This document shows positions 1 to 6,884 of a stretch of 61,034 bases of DNA, in pieces (position 1 is the first letter of the stretch; each line of letters starts with the position of its first letter). Origin of the DNA: a virus; IMG/VR virus record IMGVR_UViG_3300046642_000302, positions 1 through 61,034 of that record. The stretch is one strand, 5' to 3'. The position numbers and the translations under genes were made by a program. The notes under the pieces are model-generated. The model worked only from the letters and a program-made list of their open reading frames with translations. It was not told where the DNA came from and did no database searches.

Positions 1-127
1 GCCGGGTGTACGGTGCTGCCCTTGATGGCGTACTCGTCAATCGGCGCCAGGGTCGCGGCGGCGGTCGGCAGGCTGTGCTCGACGATGGCCGGAATCAAGG
101 CTTGCGGAATCGGCGCATCGCCCGGCA
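1..127. repeat. Terminal duplication, left copy (identical to 60908-61034)
   Basis: These 127 bases are repeated base for base at the end of the window. A 127-base overlap at both ends is the usual mark of a circular contig closed by a de Bruijn assembler, and the gene that spans the junction stays in frame. It is therefore an assembly overlap on a circular or circularly permuted genome, and not a biological terminal repeat of 127 bp. The left and right copies should be counted once. Confidence 0.95.
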
Positions 128-287
128 GGCGATAGGCTTCACTGATGCTCAGCAGGCGGGCCAGGTGCGCGTTGTCTTCGACGTCGCAAACGTGGCGGCC
201 CTGGCTATCAGGCTTGAATTGGTAGGCAGTGGTGCCCAGTACAACGACGGCAGGCGGATCACGACGAAGGATGCACTCGATAAACAT
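1..287 (-). CDS. Head-associated structural protein, N-terminal part (gene continues at 60907)
   Basis: This is the first part of a 239-residue protein that starts at the ATG at 287, runs off the left edge and continues in the same frame from 60907 to a stop at 60475. The N-terminus (MFIECILRRDPP...) and the 'RLLSI.EAYRLP' stretch resemble small virion proteins that follow the capsid gene in podovirus-like phages. An AAAGG sequence lies about 8 bases upstream of the ATG. A Rho-independent terminator separates it from the decoration gene, so it may have its own promoter or depend on read-through. A shorter TTG start at 61005 inside the right-hand copy would lose about 60 residues and is not the true start. 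The exact role is not recognised; a head-completion or connector role is inferred from position. Confidence 0.8.
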   Translation of the reverse strand, partial: MFIECILRRDPPAVVVLGTTAYQFKPDSQGRHVCDVEDNAHLARLLSISEAYRLPGDAPIPQALIPAIVEHSLPTAAATLAPIDEYAIKGSTVHP

Positions 288-312
288 AAGGAGAACCTTT
301 AGGAGTGGGTAC

Positions 313-341
313 AAAAAAGGGCCAGCCTAGACCGGCCCTTT
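313..341 (-). terminator. Rho-independent terminator after capsid/decoration genes
   Basis: Read on the minus strand this is a GC-rich hairpin (arms GGGCCGG and CTGGCCC, with one G-U pair) followed by six U residues. It sits 19 bases after the stop of the decoration gene and before the next head gene. It would limit read-through from the strongly expressed capsid genes. Confidence 0.85.
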
Positions 342-359
342 CGGGTGCGTAACGTCCTG

Positions 360-800
360 TTACTGCTTGGTGTACAGCAGCAGGTCGATCACCTGCGCGG
401 CGCCAACAATCGATGCCGTCTGTACTTTCAAGCCGATAGAGCGGTCACCGGCAATCTGTGCGATGCGGAAACCAGCCACTTTCGACATGCGCACGCTGAC
501 GCCATCGGCGGCACCGGCAAACAGCTCGTTACCACAGGTGCGCGCCTGGTCGGTGTCGCCCGGAATGCTCGACATGATGCCGACATCCAAGGTCGCCGTA
601 CCGACGTCATCGGTCACCAGCGTGGCGTCCAATACGGTGTGGTAAGCCGGCAGGATCGCCAGCTCGATGATGTCGCCGACGACCAGCGTGACGCCAGCCG
701 GGACGGTGTAGGTGTAGCGCTCGCATTTGACCGTGCCGGATTCTTCCGAAACCGGAGCCTGACGCTTCAGCGCACCCCACGAAGATTGAACAATTGCCAT
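360..800 (-). CDS. Capsid decoration/stabilisation-like structural protein
   Basis: A 146-residue acidic to neutral protein encoded directly after the major capsid gene (16 bases apart) and ended by a terminator. The sequence is beta-rich, with alternating Val/Ile/Thr (for example TVPAGVTLVVGDIIELAIL near residues 32-50) and no membrane segment. Size, position and composition fit a head decoration or capsid-stabilising protein, which in phages of this type is the small gene next to the capsid gene. I do not recognise a named family; the function is inferred from context. Confidence 0.7.
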   Translation of the reverse strand: MAIVQSSWGALKRQAPVSEESGTVKCERYTYTVPAGVTLVVGDIIELAILPAYHTVLDATLVTDDVGTATLDVGIMSSIPGDTDQARTCGNELFAGAADGVSVRMSKVAGFRIAQIAGDRSIGLKVQTASIVGAAQVIDLLLYTKQ

Positions 801-816
801 GATTTACGTCCTCGGA

Positions 817-1914
817 TTAGGCGTTAGGGTCAACGCAAGCGGTATCGAGGGACAACACACCGAAGTCACGGGAGTTGAAGCGGGCCTTCTTGATGCCGAA
901 GATCGCGCCAGCCGCTACCGTTGGTTCGTTGTCGTAGTCCTTCATTTCTTCTTTCCAGCTCCAGCGCAGACCGCCCTGAGTGCCGTAGGCCACAACGCCC
1001 GCTTGACGGCCCATGAACAGGGCGCGACCGGCGAACACGTTGGAACCAGCGCCGTAGTCGCTGAAGCGGATGCCGTTGCGGTGTTCGTGCAACACCACGT
1101 TCTTGACCATGCCCAAGCCACCCTTGAAGATCGGGTTGTTGCGGCCTTCGGCAGCGGCGGCGGCTTTCTGGATGTCGATCCAGACCGAGCCCGCGGCAGT
1201 ACGCAGGTCGTGCGCCTGGAACGGGTTCATCACGCAGACGTAATGCTCTTCACCGTCGATGGACACCGGCACCATGTTGGCCGCTTCCGGGTCTTGCGCC
1301 TGCAACATGGTCGCTTTGACTTGCGCCTTCTCGACCAGCAAGGTGCTCATCTTGTCGCCCGCCACCATCGACGCCTTGGAGGTAGCCGCGCCGCCGTACA
1401 GCAGGTGACCGGTATCCGGGGCTTGAATGGCGTTGCTCGCGCGACCGGTGTAGTCGAGCGGAAACAGGAAGTCGCGGTTGATACCACGGGCGCCCGACAG
1501 GTAGATGAACATCAGCTCATCGTAGAAGCGCGACCAGTAGTCCGACAGCAAACGCTTGGCGTTGCCGCGCAGGTTCAGGTTGGTACGCTTGCGCGTCATG
1601 GCGCCGCCAGCCGACACGGCGTGACGCACCTGATCGATCGCTACTTCGTCGGTGTAATACTTCTGGCTTTCTTCCTTGCCTTCGAGGCGCAGATCGCCCT
1701 CGGTGGCTTCACCACGCAGCTGAACCGACAGGTCGAAGGACACACGGTCGCCCGGATCGCTTTCGAGTTCGGTTTTGCGCTGGATGATCGAGTTCTCGTC
1801 GGTGCCGACGAACTTCTTCTCGAAGTAGGCTTTTTTGATTTGATCGACGGCAAGGCCGGTCGACCATGCTTTTTGTGCTTTGGGATCGCCCCAAGCGATG
1901 ACAGTAGAGCCCAT
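817..1914 (-). CDS. Major capsid protein, N4 gp56-like / Phage_capsid_3 type
   Basis: A 365-residue protein that matches the N4-gp56/DUF4043 style of HK97-fold capsid protein. It opens with a short 'T.IAWGDPKAQKAWS..L' segment and an early 'DRVSFDLSVQLRGE' strand. It then has the conserved 'RVH/RHAVSAGG.M..KRT..NLR' helix near residues 95-118 and 'YLSGARG' near 135-141. The C-terminal half carries 'VCVMNPFQAHDLR' and 'RALFMGRQAGVVAYG', typical of this family. It forms the icosahedral shell. Its leader holds a hairpin (1991-2015) and a 16-bp conserved motif (1975-1990) that may carry its promoter or operator. A GAGG sequence precedes the ATG. Confidence 0.93.
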   Translation of the reverse strand: MGSTVIAWGDPKAQKAWSTGLAVDQIKKAYFEKKFVGTDENSIIQRKTELESDPGDRVSFDLSVQLRGEATEGDLRLEGKEESQKYYTDEVAIDQVRHAVSAGGAMTRKRTNLNLRGNAKRLLSDYWSRFYDELMFIYLSGARGINRDFLFPLDYTGRASNAIQAPDTGHLLYGGAATSKASMVAGDKMSTLLVEKAQVKATMLQAQDPEAANMVPVSIDGEEHYVCVMNPFQAHDLRTAAGSVWIDIQKAAAAAEGRNNPIFKGGLGMVKNVVLHEHRNGIRFSDYGAGSNVFAGRALFMGRQAGVVAYGTQGGLRWSWKEEMKDYDNEPTVAAGAIFGIKKARFNSRDFGVLSLDTACVDPNA

Positions 1915-1974
1915 TTGGCTACCCTCGTGTGATTGAGTGAATCAGTCACATAGGCAGCTCCTGCGCTCTACGTT

Positions 1975-1990
1975 GGTTTGATTATCGAAC
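1975..1990. promoter_or_regulatory. 16-bp conserved near-palindrome upstream of capsid gene
   Basis: GGTTTGATTATCGAAC here is identical to 10001-10016 upstream of the small terminase gene. In both places it lies just downstream of a hairpin on the minus strand and tens of bases before the ATG of a late gene. The symmetric halves (GGTTTGA and TCGAAC) look like a regulator-binding site. A related site lies at 27079-27094 before the repressor gene. The regulator is unknown; the CI-like repressor or a late activator is possible. Confidence 0.6.
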
Positions 1991-2015
1991 GGGCGGTTGA
2001 TTTTTGCAACCGCCC
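1991..2015 (-). terminator. Hairpin between csrA-like and capsid genes
   Basis: Perfect 9-base arms (GGGCGGTTG and CAACCGCCC) enclose a 7-base loop. There is no U-run after the stem on the minus strand, so it is either a weak terminator or an RNA-processing or stability element. It follows the csrA-like stop by 8 bases and directly abuts the 16-bp conserved motif. A terminator-then-motif order is also seen at 10001-10071. Confidence 0.5.
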
Positions 2016-2022
2016 GCCTGTA

Positions 2023-2220
2023 TCAGCTGGCCAGCAGGCCTTGACGCAGGAACTGCGCCGGGGTGCTGTCCTCTTTGACGCGGGCAATCTTGACGCTGCG
2101 GTCGGCCTCAAACGCGACGCGCGCATTACGGCCTGATTTGTCTTCGAGGGTGATGATGACGGCGTGCGGGCCTTCGCCAATCTTCACACTCTCGCCGGGC
2201 TTGAGGTCGAGTCGCAGCAT
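2023..2220 (-). CDS. CsrA/RsmA-like RNA-binding regulator
   Basis: A 65-residue protein whose first 50 residues follow the CsrA pattern: ML.L...GES..IG near the start, a V..T beta-strand, K.G..AR.AFEA (CsrA has QVRIGVNAP), then V.I.R..E matching the CsrA 'V.VHREEI' RNA-binding strand. Host CsrA/RsmA is a dimer that binds GGA motifs in mRNA leaders and controls translation. The gene lies between scaffold (5 bases apart) and capsid genes, so it is expressed late. It could tune scaffold/capsid translation or titrate host Rsm control. Arg47 is retained, but the early 'TRR' of CsrA is 'DLK' here, so RNA binding is a prediction. Confidence 0.75.
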   Translation of the reverse strand: MLRLDLKPGESVKIGEGPHAVIITLEDKSGRNARVAFEADRSVKIARVKEDSTPAQFLRQGLLAS

Positions 2221-2224
2221 GGGG

Positions 2225-3211
2225 TTAGGCTCCTGCGGCCAGGTATGCGTTCTGGTCGGTTTCGCTCATGCGGGCAAAAGCGGCTTCGCGCTGGTCCGGG
2301 TTCATCCGGTTGAGGTGGGCGAAGCGGTTCTCTTCAGTCATCGCCACGTCCGACGCCGGCACACTGGCCAAGGTTGGTGGCGCGTTCAGCACCTTCGGCG
2401 GGGTGAGTACCTTCGCGGCCGGGACTGCGGCCTTGGCGGCCTTCGCTGGTAACACGCCTTCCTTGACGCACAGGTCATAGGCCGCTTGCATGATCGCGGT
2501 CGCGCCCAAGGTGGCGTTGGCCGGATCGCTGGCCACTTGGATGACCGCCTGATTCAGCGTCTGGAAACGCAGGTTGCTCGGGTTGTTGGGAATGCTCACG
2601 TCACTGAGGAACGTGTTGATTTCCTTGGTCCGGTCGTTGGTGATGCGCTGATTCTCCAGATCGCTGGCAATCTCGGCGCGGTCAATCACGCGCTCCAGCT
2701 TGCGCTCTTCCTTGTTCAGCGTCTCCAGCTCGGCGTTCATTTCGCTGGCGGTCAGGTCGCCGTCGTCGAACTTGGCGGTGATGGCCTTCTTCTCGTCGCC
2801 AATGGCGGCCAGGCGCTCGACCGTCCCGTCAGGGATTTGCGCGATCAGCACCGGCTGGCTGGTGCTGGTGTCCGGCGCTGGCGCGGGTGCCGGCTCTTCA
2901 GCGGCAGCCAATGCGGCAGCGTCGGCGGCGGCCTTCTCTTCGGCGGTTGGCTCGACTGGTGGCTTGGCAGCGGCAGCGGCGGCAGCCAACGCAGCGGCAG
3001 CATCAGCGGCCGCTTGGGCGTCGTCGGCTTCCTGCTGGGCCTTCTGCTGCATCAGGCCGGCATCTTCCGGGGTTTGGCCCTTGCGCACCACCTCATCGAT
3101 GTTGAACACCGGGTCATCGTCGTTAGCGCCGTCAATCTGCGCGTTCATTTCAGCCAGGGCCGACACTTCATCAGCGGTCAGGCCAGCGTTTAGGGTTGCT
3201 TCAATCGCCAT
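2225..3211 (-). CDS. Scaffolding / head-assembly protein
   Basis: A 328-residue protein placed between portal and capsid genes, the usual place for a scaffold. Residues 50-110 are Ala/Gln/Glu-rich helix with a Pro-Ala hinge (PAPAPAP). Residues 130-185 are a charged coiled coil (ITAKFDDGDL..., EERKLERVIDRAE), a region found in podovirus scaffold or assembly proteins. The C-terminal 40 residues (RMNPDQREAAFARMS) may be the capsid-binding helix-turn-helix. No protease or membrane segment is visible. Assignment rests on position and coiled-coil composition. Confidence 0.75.
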   Translation of the reverse strand: MAIEATLNAGLTADEVSALAEMNAQIDGANDDDPVFNIDEVVRKGQTPEDAGLMQQKAQQEADDAQAAADAAAALAAAAAAAKPPVEPTAEEKAAADAAALAAAEEPAPAPAPDTSTSQPVLIAQIPDGTVERLAAIGDEKKAITAKFDDGDLTASEMNAELETLNKEERKLERVIDRAEIASDLENQRITNDRTKEINTFLSDVSIPNNPSNLRFQTLNQAVIQVASDPANATLGATAIMQAAYDLCVKEGVLPAKAAKAAVPAAKVLTPPKVLNAPPTLASVPASDVAMTEENRFAHLNRMNPDQREAAFARMSETDQNAYLAAGA

Positions 3212-3250
3212 GTTAAAAACCTCGGGTCAGTAGTGGGGGTGTCACGGGAT

Positions 3251-5557
3251 TCATTGCGGGCCACCGGGCAGCGGAATGCCCTGTTTCATGGCCTGGGCCG
3301 GATCAGGCGCTTGCTGCTGCTGGGCCTGCTGGTCCTGTTGTTGCTGCTGCATCTGTTGCTGCTGCTGATCCTGCTGGGCCTGGGCCTGCTGTTGCTGGGC
3401 GGCCTGCTGCTGTTGCTGCTGGGCCTGGACGTTCTGCGCATCCTCTTCGGACTTCGAGACAAAGCCCGACTCATGCAGCAAGGCGTCGGCCACTGGCAAG
3501 ATCGAGGGGTTGAGCATGGCAATTTGCGAGGCTTCGACGGCCAGCTGCTGGGCGGTGACGCTGGAAAGCACGGTGTCGACCATGGTTTTCTGTGCGGTCG
3601 TCTCGTTCTTGGCCGACTCGGAGTTGATCTTGCGCAGTTGCGCGGCGGCCATGTCCTGCGCTTGCTTCTGTTGTTCGGCCTGGGCCTGCTCGGCTTGCAG
3701 CTCTTCCGGGGTGGGCTCGGTGGCGTCCGGGTCGCGCATGCCAGTGATCTGGCGAATGCGCTTGACCATTTCCTCGCCGTTCGGCAAGTCCATTTCTTCA
3801 ATCAGCAGATCGAGCAACACCAGCTGAATTTGTGGCGGCAGGTTCGGCATCATTTCCGCCAGCTGCTGCGCCTGCGCCTGACGCAAGGACGCGCGCCATT
3901 CGGAGTCGGAGATAATGAAGTCGGCTTGGGTGCGGGTGATGTCGTTCTCAGGCAAGCCGTCGTTGATGTTGATGAAGTCCGGCGTCCCGCGCTGGTTGGT
4001 GATGCGGAACTGTTTCTGATCGGTGAAATACTGCTCGCACAGGCTGAGGGTGATTTCGCCGTCGCACTGGAAGGCGAAGCGCAGGTTGTCGAACAGCTTC
4101 GAGGTGGACTTGCTGCCCTGGTCCTGACGCGCCTGAATCGCCACGCCGGATTTGGCGTTGGTGGTCTTGCCCATCTGCTCGTCAGTCACGCCCGAGACGG
4201 ACTGAATCATGTTGATGGACTGGCTCATGATGCTCAGGTGCGCCGGGGCCAGCTCGCGGTCGACGTTGATCGCCAGGTCGTGACCTTTGCGCTTGACGAT
4301 CACGCCATCCGGGCGGGCCACTTCATCCATGAAGGCCGCCATGTCCGGCACGGCACCCTCGTCCATGATGGTTTTGTTGGTCGACAGGATGAACAGGGCT
4401 TTCGAGGCGCGCTTGTTCACGTCGTCTTGGATGTCACGCATGGCGCGGATCATGCCGTAGGGCATGTTGTCGCGGCCACGGCGGTAGCCCCAGACCGGGA
4501 TAAACGGGAACTTGTTGTGTTTGTACGGGCTGCGGCCCATGTAGCACATGCCGCTGGTGGTCATGATGCAGACGTTCATGCTCATCATCATGCGTTCGGC
4601 GACAATCGACTGACCGCCTTGCACCAGGGCTTGGTGATTCGGGTCTTGCGGGTCGAACACTTCGCCCGAGCGCTGGCCGGCGACGATCTTATGCACGCGC
4701 TCCGGCTTGCGGAACCACACTTCGATCATCCGCACGCGCTTGCGGTACACGCTGTGGTCGGACATGCCACGGCCGAGCGAATCGCGCTCGTCTTCGGCGA
4801 AGTCCATTACCTCGTCACCGTTGGCGAGGTCAGTTCCGTAGCGCTCGCTGGTGCTGGCCGAGCGCTCCAGCAGCTCCTGCCGCTCGGGGAACATGGCAAT
4901 CGATACATCCAGATCCACCCACTTGATGCGGATCACGTAACGCGCATCAGACAGGTCGAACTCAGTGGACGCGCTGTCCCACAGGATGTTGCGCCACGAC
5001 TCGTAACGGTTATAGATCGGCTCGCCGTTGTCACGCTCGGTCACGCCGCTCTCAATCCAGCCGACGCCGACCTTGACCGCATCCTCAAACGAACGCGAGC
5101 GGTTGAACGGCGTGCGGTTGACGTCGCTCAGGTACTTCATCAGCTGGGTTTTCTTCAGCGCGGGCGCCGCGTCTTCCTTGCCGCGCGGCAACACCTTGAA
5201 GTCGGAGCGGCCGCGCTTCTCGCTGCCAATCACCCAGTTGATCGACTGCGTGATGACGTTGTAGCAGATGGCCGCCTGGCCGCGATCCTTCAGCTCCTCA
5301 GCATCGGCCTCGGTCCACTGGTCGTTGTCGTAGTAGTCCTCGTCGATGGCCTGCTGGATGCGGTTCTGGTTCTGCCGGTCCAGCTCATGCTGGTAGAAAC
5401 CGAGCAGCTTGCCATGCAACTGGTGGTGATCGGGGTCATCCAGCGGGTTGATGGGCGCACCCCCTACCTCTTCGAACTCGCCTTCAAAATCCTGGCCAAC
5501 GCGCGAAGCCAAGCCTTTCTTGATGCGGGTGTGGTCGTCGCTGGCCAAGTCAAACAC
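3251..5557 (-). CDS. Portal protein, P22 family
   Basis: A 768-residue protein close to the length of P22 gp1 (725). It contains the family's early signature '...W...D...L...G.A...YN.I...IN.V.G.E..NR/GR.D..VLPR' (residues about 75-125), the 'R....NRSRSFEDAVKVGVGW' helix and a mid-protein '..K..PFIPVWGYRRGRDNMPYGMIR..RD.Q...N.R.S' block. It forms the dodecameric DNA channel at the packaging vertex. The last 100 residues are extremely Gln-rich, corresponding to the long C-terminal barrel of P22-type portals; the DNA there is a CAG/CTG-rich tract. The start is GTG at 5557, with AAGGAG 8 bases upstream overlapping the previous stop. Confidence 0.93.
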   Translation of the reverse strand: MFDLASDDHTRIKKGLASRVGQDFEGEFEEVGGAPINPLDDPDHHQLHGKLLGFYQHELDRQNQNRIQQAIDEDYYDNDQWTEADAEELKDRGQAAICYNVITQSINWVIGSEKRGRSDFKVLPRGKEDAAPALKKTQLMKYLSDVNRTPFNRSRSFEDAVKVGVGWIESGVTERDNGEPIYNRYESWRNILWDSASTEFDLSDARYVIRIKWVDLDVSIAMFPERQELLERSASTSERYGTDLANGDEVMDFAEDERDSLGRGMSDHSVYRKRVRMIEVWFRKPERVHKIVAGQRSGEVFDPQDPNHQALVQGGQSIVAERMMMSMNVCIMTTSGMCYMGRSPYKHNKFPFIPVWGYRRGRDNMPYGMIRAMRDIQDDVNKRASKALFILSTNKTIMDEGAVPDMAAFMDEVARPDGVIVKRKGHDLAINVDRELAPAHLSIMSQSINMIQSVSGVTDEQMGKTTNAKSGVAIQARQDQGSKSTSKLFDNLRFAFQCDGEITLSLCEQYFTDQKQFRITNQRGTPDFININDGLPENDITRTQADFIISDSEWRASLRQAQAQQLAEMMPNLPPQIQLVLLDLLIEEMDLPNGEEMVKRIRQITGMRDPDATEPTPEELQAEQAQAEQQKQAQDMAAAQLRKINSESAKNETTAQKTMVDTVLSSVTAQQLAVEASQIAMLNPSILPVADALLHESGFVSKSEEDAQNVQAQQQQQQAAQQQQAQAQQDQQQQQMQQQQQDQQAQQQQAPDPAQAMKQGIPLPGGPQ

Positions 5558-5569
5558 GGGCGATACTCC

Positions 5570-6007
5570 TTAGTAGTGGGTGTGCAATTCGACGGTGGAC
5601 TGACGGCCTGACGACATGTCGGTCAGGGTGGCGTCGGCGCCCACGAACGAGCCCAGCACCGGGCGCGGGGGCATCTTGATCAGGTCGAGCAGCGAGCCAT
5701 GAATCGCCTCGGCGATCTTGTGCGTGCGCTGCATGTCGTCGCTAAAGCCCAGCAATTGGCTGAATTCACGCGCGCGTGTGAGCAAGTAACGCGGCTCGTC
5801 GTACAGGTGTGCAGCAGAAAGCGCCACACAGCACGGCTTGGAGCGTATCGACACGCCGTCGAACATATTGATTCGAAAGGTCGGCACCAGGCACAGCACC
5901 GGCTCGCACTCGTCGATGTCGGCGCCGTACCACGTCCCGATGATCGTCAGATCGCCGAGCACACGGGTAAACGAGCGGTTGGTCAGGTCGAGGACGGGCT
6001 TGTTCAT
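5570..6007 (-). CDS. Hypothetical protein upstream of portal
   Basis: A 145-residue soluble protein whose start overlaps the Tad2-like gene by 4 bases (ATGA) and whose stop carries the portal ribosome-binding site. It has no signal peptide or membrane segment. The N-terminal third is beta-rich (VLGDLTIIGTWYG, EPVLCLVPTFRINMFDG) and the middle is helical. I recognise no family. Translational coupling to packaging genes suggests late expression; it could be a head or packaging accessory or a passenger gene. Confidence 0.7.
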   Translation of the reverse strand: MNKPVLDLTNRSFTRVLGDLTIIGTWYGADIDECEPVLCLVPTFRINMFDGVSIRSKPCCVALSAAHLYDEPRYLLTRAREFSQLLGFSDDMQRTHKIAEAIHGSLLDLIKMPPRPVLGSFVGADATLTDMSSGRQSTVELHTHY

Positions 6008-6525
6008 TCGCTGCCCGCCATAAACACAAGACTGTCGGTATGGTCAGCCCACGCGGCGCGATAGGTTGGAATCCGTTCGCCTTCCTCGATTTCCCGAAGC
6101 GACGGATGAACCACCAGAAACGACAGGTCGTTGCGTGACACGGGCATTGGTGGCGACACGGCACACTCTTTCAGCGCCGCCAGTGTGCGCGTGTCGCGGC
6201 GGTCGACAACGGCATAACCTCGGGCCGACTTCGCCAGCGGTGGCTGCTCTTCCTTGGCTGCGCCCACGATCACCCAGTCTTCAGCGAGCAGATCGCCTTG
6301 GCTTGGCGCCCAGCCGGGTTGCATGTCGCCCTGCGCATTCTTCAGGCCGATACAGTCCTGCATCGAGTAGGCGTCGCCGTCGTGGCGCATCACCGCGTTA
6401 CCGGCAAAGATCATGACGAGAAACTGGCCTTTGCCGTTCCAGCCGGCACGGGCCACACGCTGGCGGGCCTTGATGGCGCGCAGTGCGTCGCCGAAGTCCA
6501 TGGTTTGTGCGGTGGTGGTTGTCAT
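6004..6525 (-). CDS. Tad2-like (DUF2829) protein with C-terminal extension
   Basis: Residues 9-88 match DUF2829: MDFGDALRAIKARQRVARAGWNG at the start, then a hydrophobic strand QFLVMIFAG, and the closing W.PSQGDLLAEDW.IV. DUF2829 proteins include Tad2, reported to sequester cyclic-ADP-ribose-type signals made by Thoeris defence. Usual members are about 80-100 residues. This one adds about 85 residues (89-173) of unknown fold with Arg/Pro-rich segments. It is translationally coupled (4-base overlaps) to both neighbours within the packaging operon. The domain call is firm; the anti-defence role is inferred, since many DUF2829 proteins are untested. Confidence 0.82.
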   Translation of the reverse strand: MTTTTAQTMDFGDALRAIKARQRVARAGWNGKGQFLVMIFAGNAVMRHDGDAYSMQDCIGLKNAQGDMQPGWAPSQGDLLAEDWVIVGAAKEEQPPLAKSARGYAVVDRRDTRTLAALKECAVSPPMPVSRNDLSFLVVHPSLREIEEGERIPTYRAAWADHTDSLVFMAGSE

Positions 6526-6884
6526 TTGCCACCCCCGAACTTGTTGGCGCGGTTGTTGAGGATGCCCACCAGCAACACCATGGTGTCGGCCTGCATCTTC
6601 ATTAGGCGCTGCTCGTCGTCATCCAGCGAGGCGAACAGCGGGGTATGTAGGAACGCTTCCAGCTTGGTCAGCCGGTCGGCGGTCTGCTCCAGCTCGGCAA
6701 CGAGGCGCTGCTGATGCGGTGGCAGGTGGCCAACTTGGCCTAGGGCGACCGATGCGGCCTCGAACTGCGGCGCCGGGCTCCAGTTGGTGTAACCGTCCTC
6801 GTACTTCACGGCATAGCCAGGTTCGTCCTGACGCGCTTGCGCCCAGGCTTGAACGATCTTTGTGCTCACGTAGTGTTGCGTCAT
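6522..6884 (-). CDS. Gp49/crAss001_48-like small protein
   Basis: A 120-residue protein. Residues 50-115 show a pattern seen in many phages: P.HQQR.V.E...L..R..KLEAFL.TPLF.SLDDDEQ.R......M. This is the helical domain of 'crAss001_48-related' proteins. The first 50 residues (YVSTKIVQAW....GYAVKYEDGYTNWSP) are a separate lead segment. It overlaps the Tad2-like gene by 4 bases and abuts the large terminase gene. The biochemical role is unknown. Confidence 0.7.
   Translation of the reverse strand: MTQHYVSTKIVQAWAQARQDEPGYAVKYEDGYTNWSPAPQFEAASVALGQVGHLPPHQQRLVAELEQTADRLTKLEAFLHTPLFASLDDDEQRLMKMQADTMVLLVGILNNRANKFGGGK

Noticed and set aside
1-127. Biological direct terminal repeat
   Set aside because: The length equals an assembler k-mer and the P22-type terminase implies headful packaging, so fixed 127-bp terminal repeats are unlikely.
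3233-5611. 792-residue plus-strand frame opposite the portal gene
   Set aside because: Leu/His/Arg-biased shadow of the portal gene; the CAG-rich portal tail reads as poly-Leu on the other strand.
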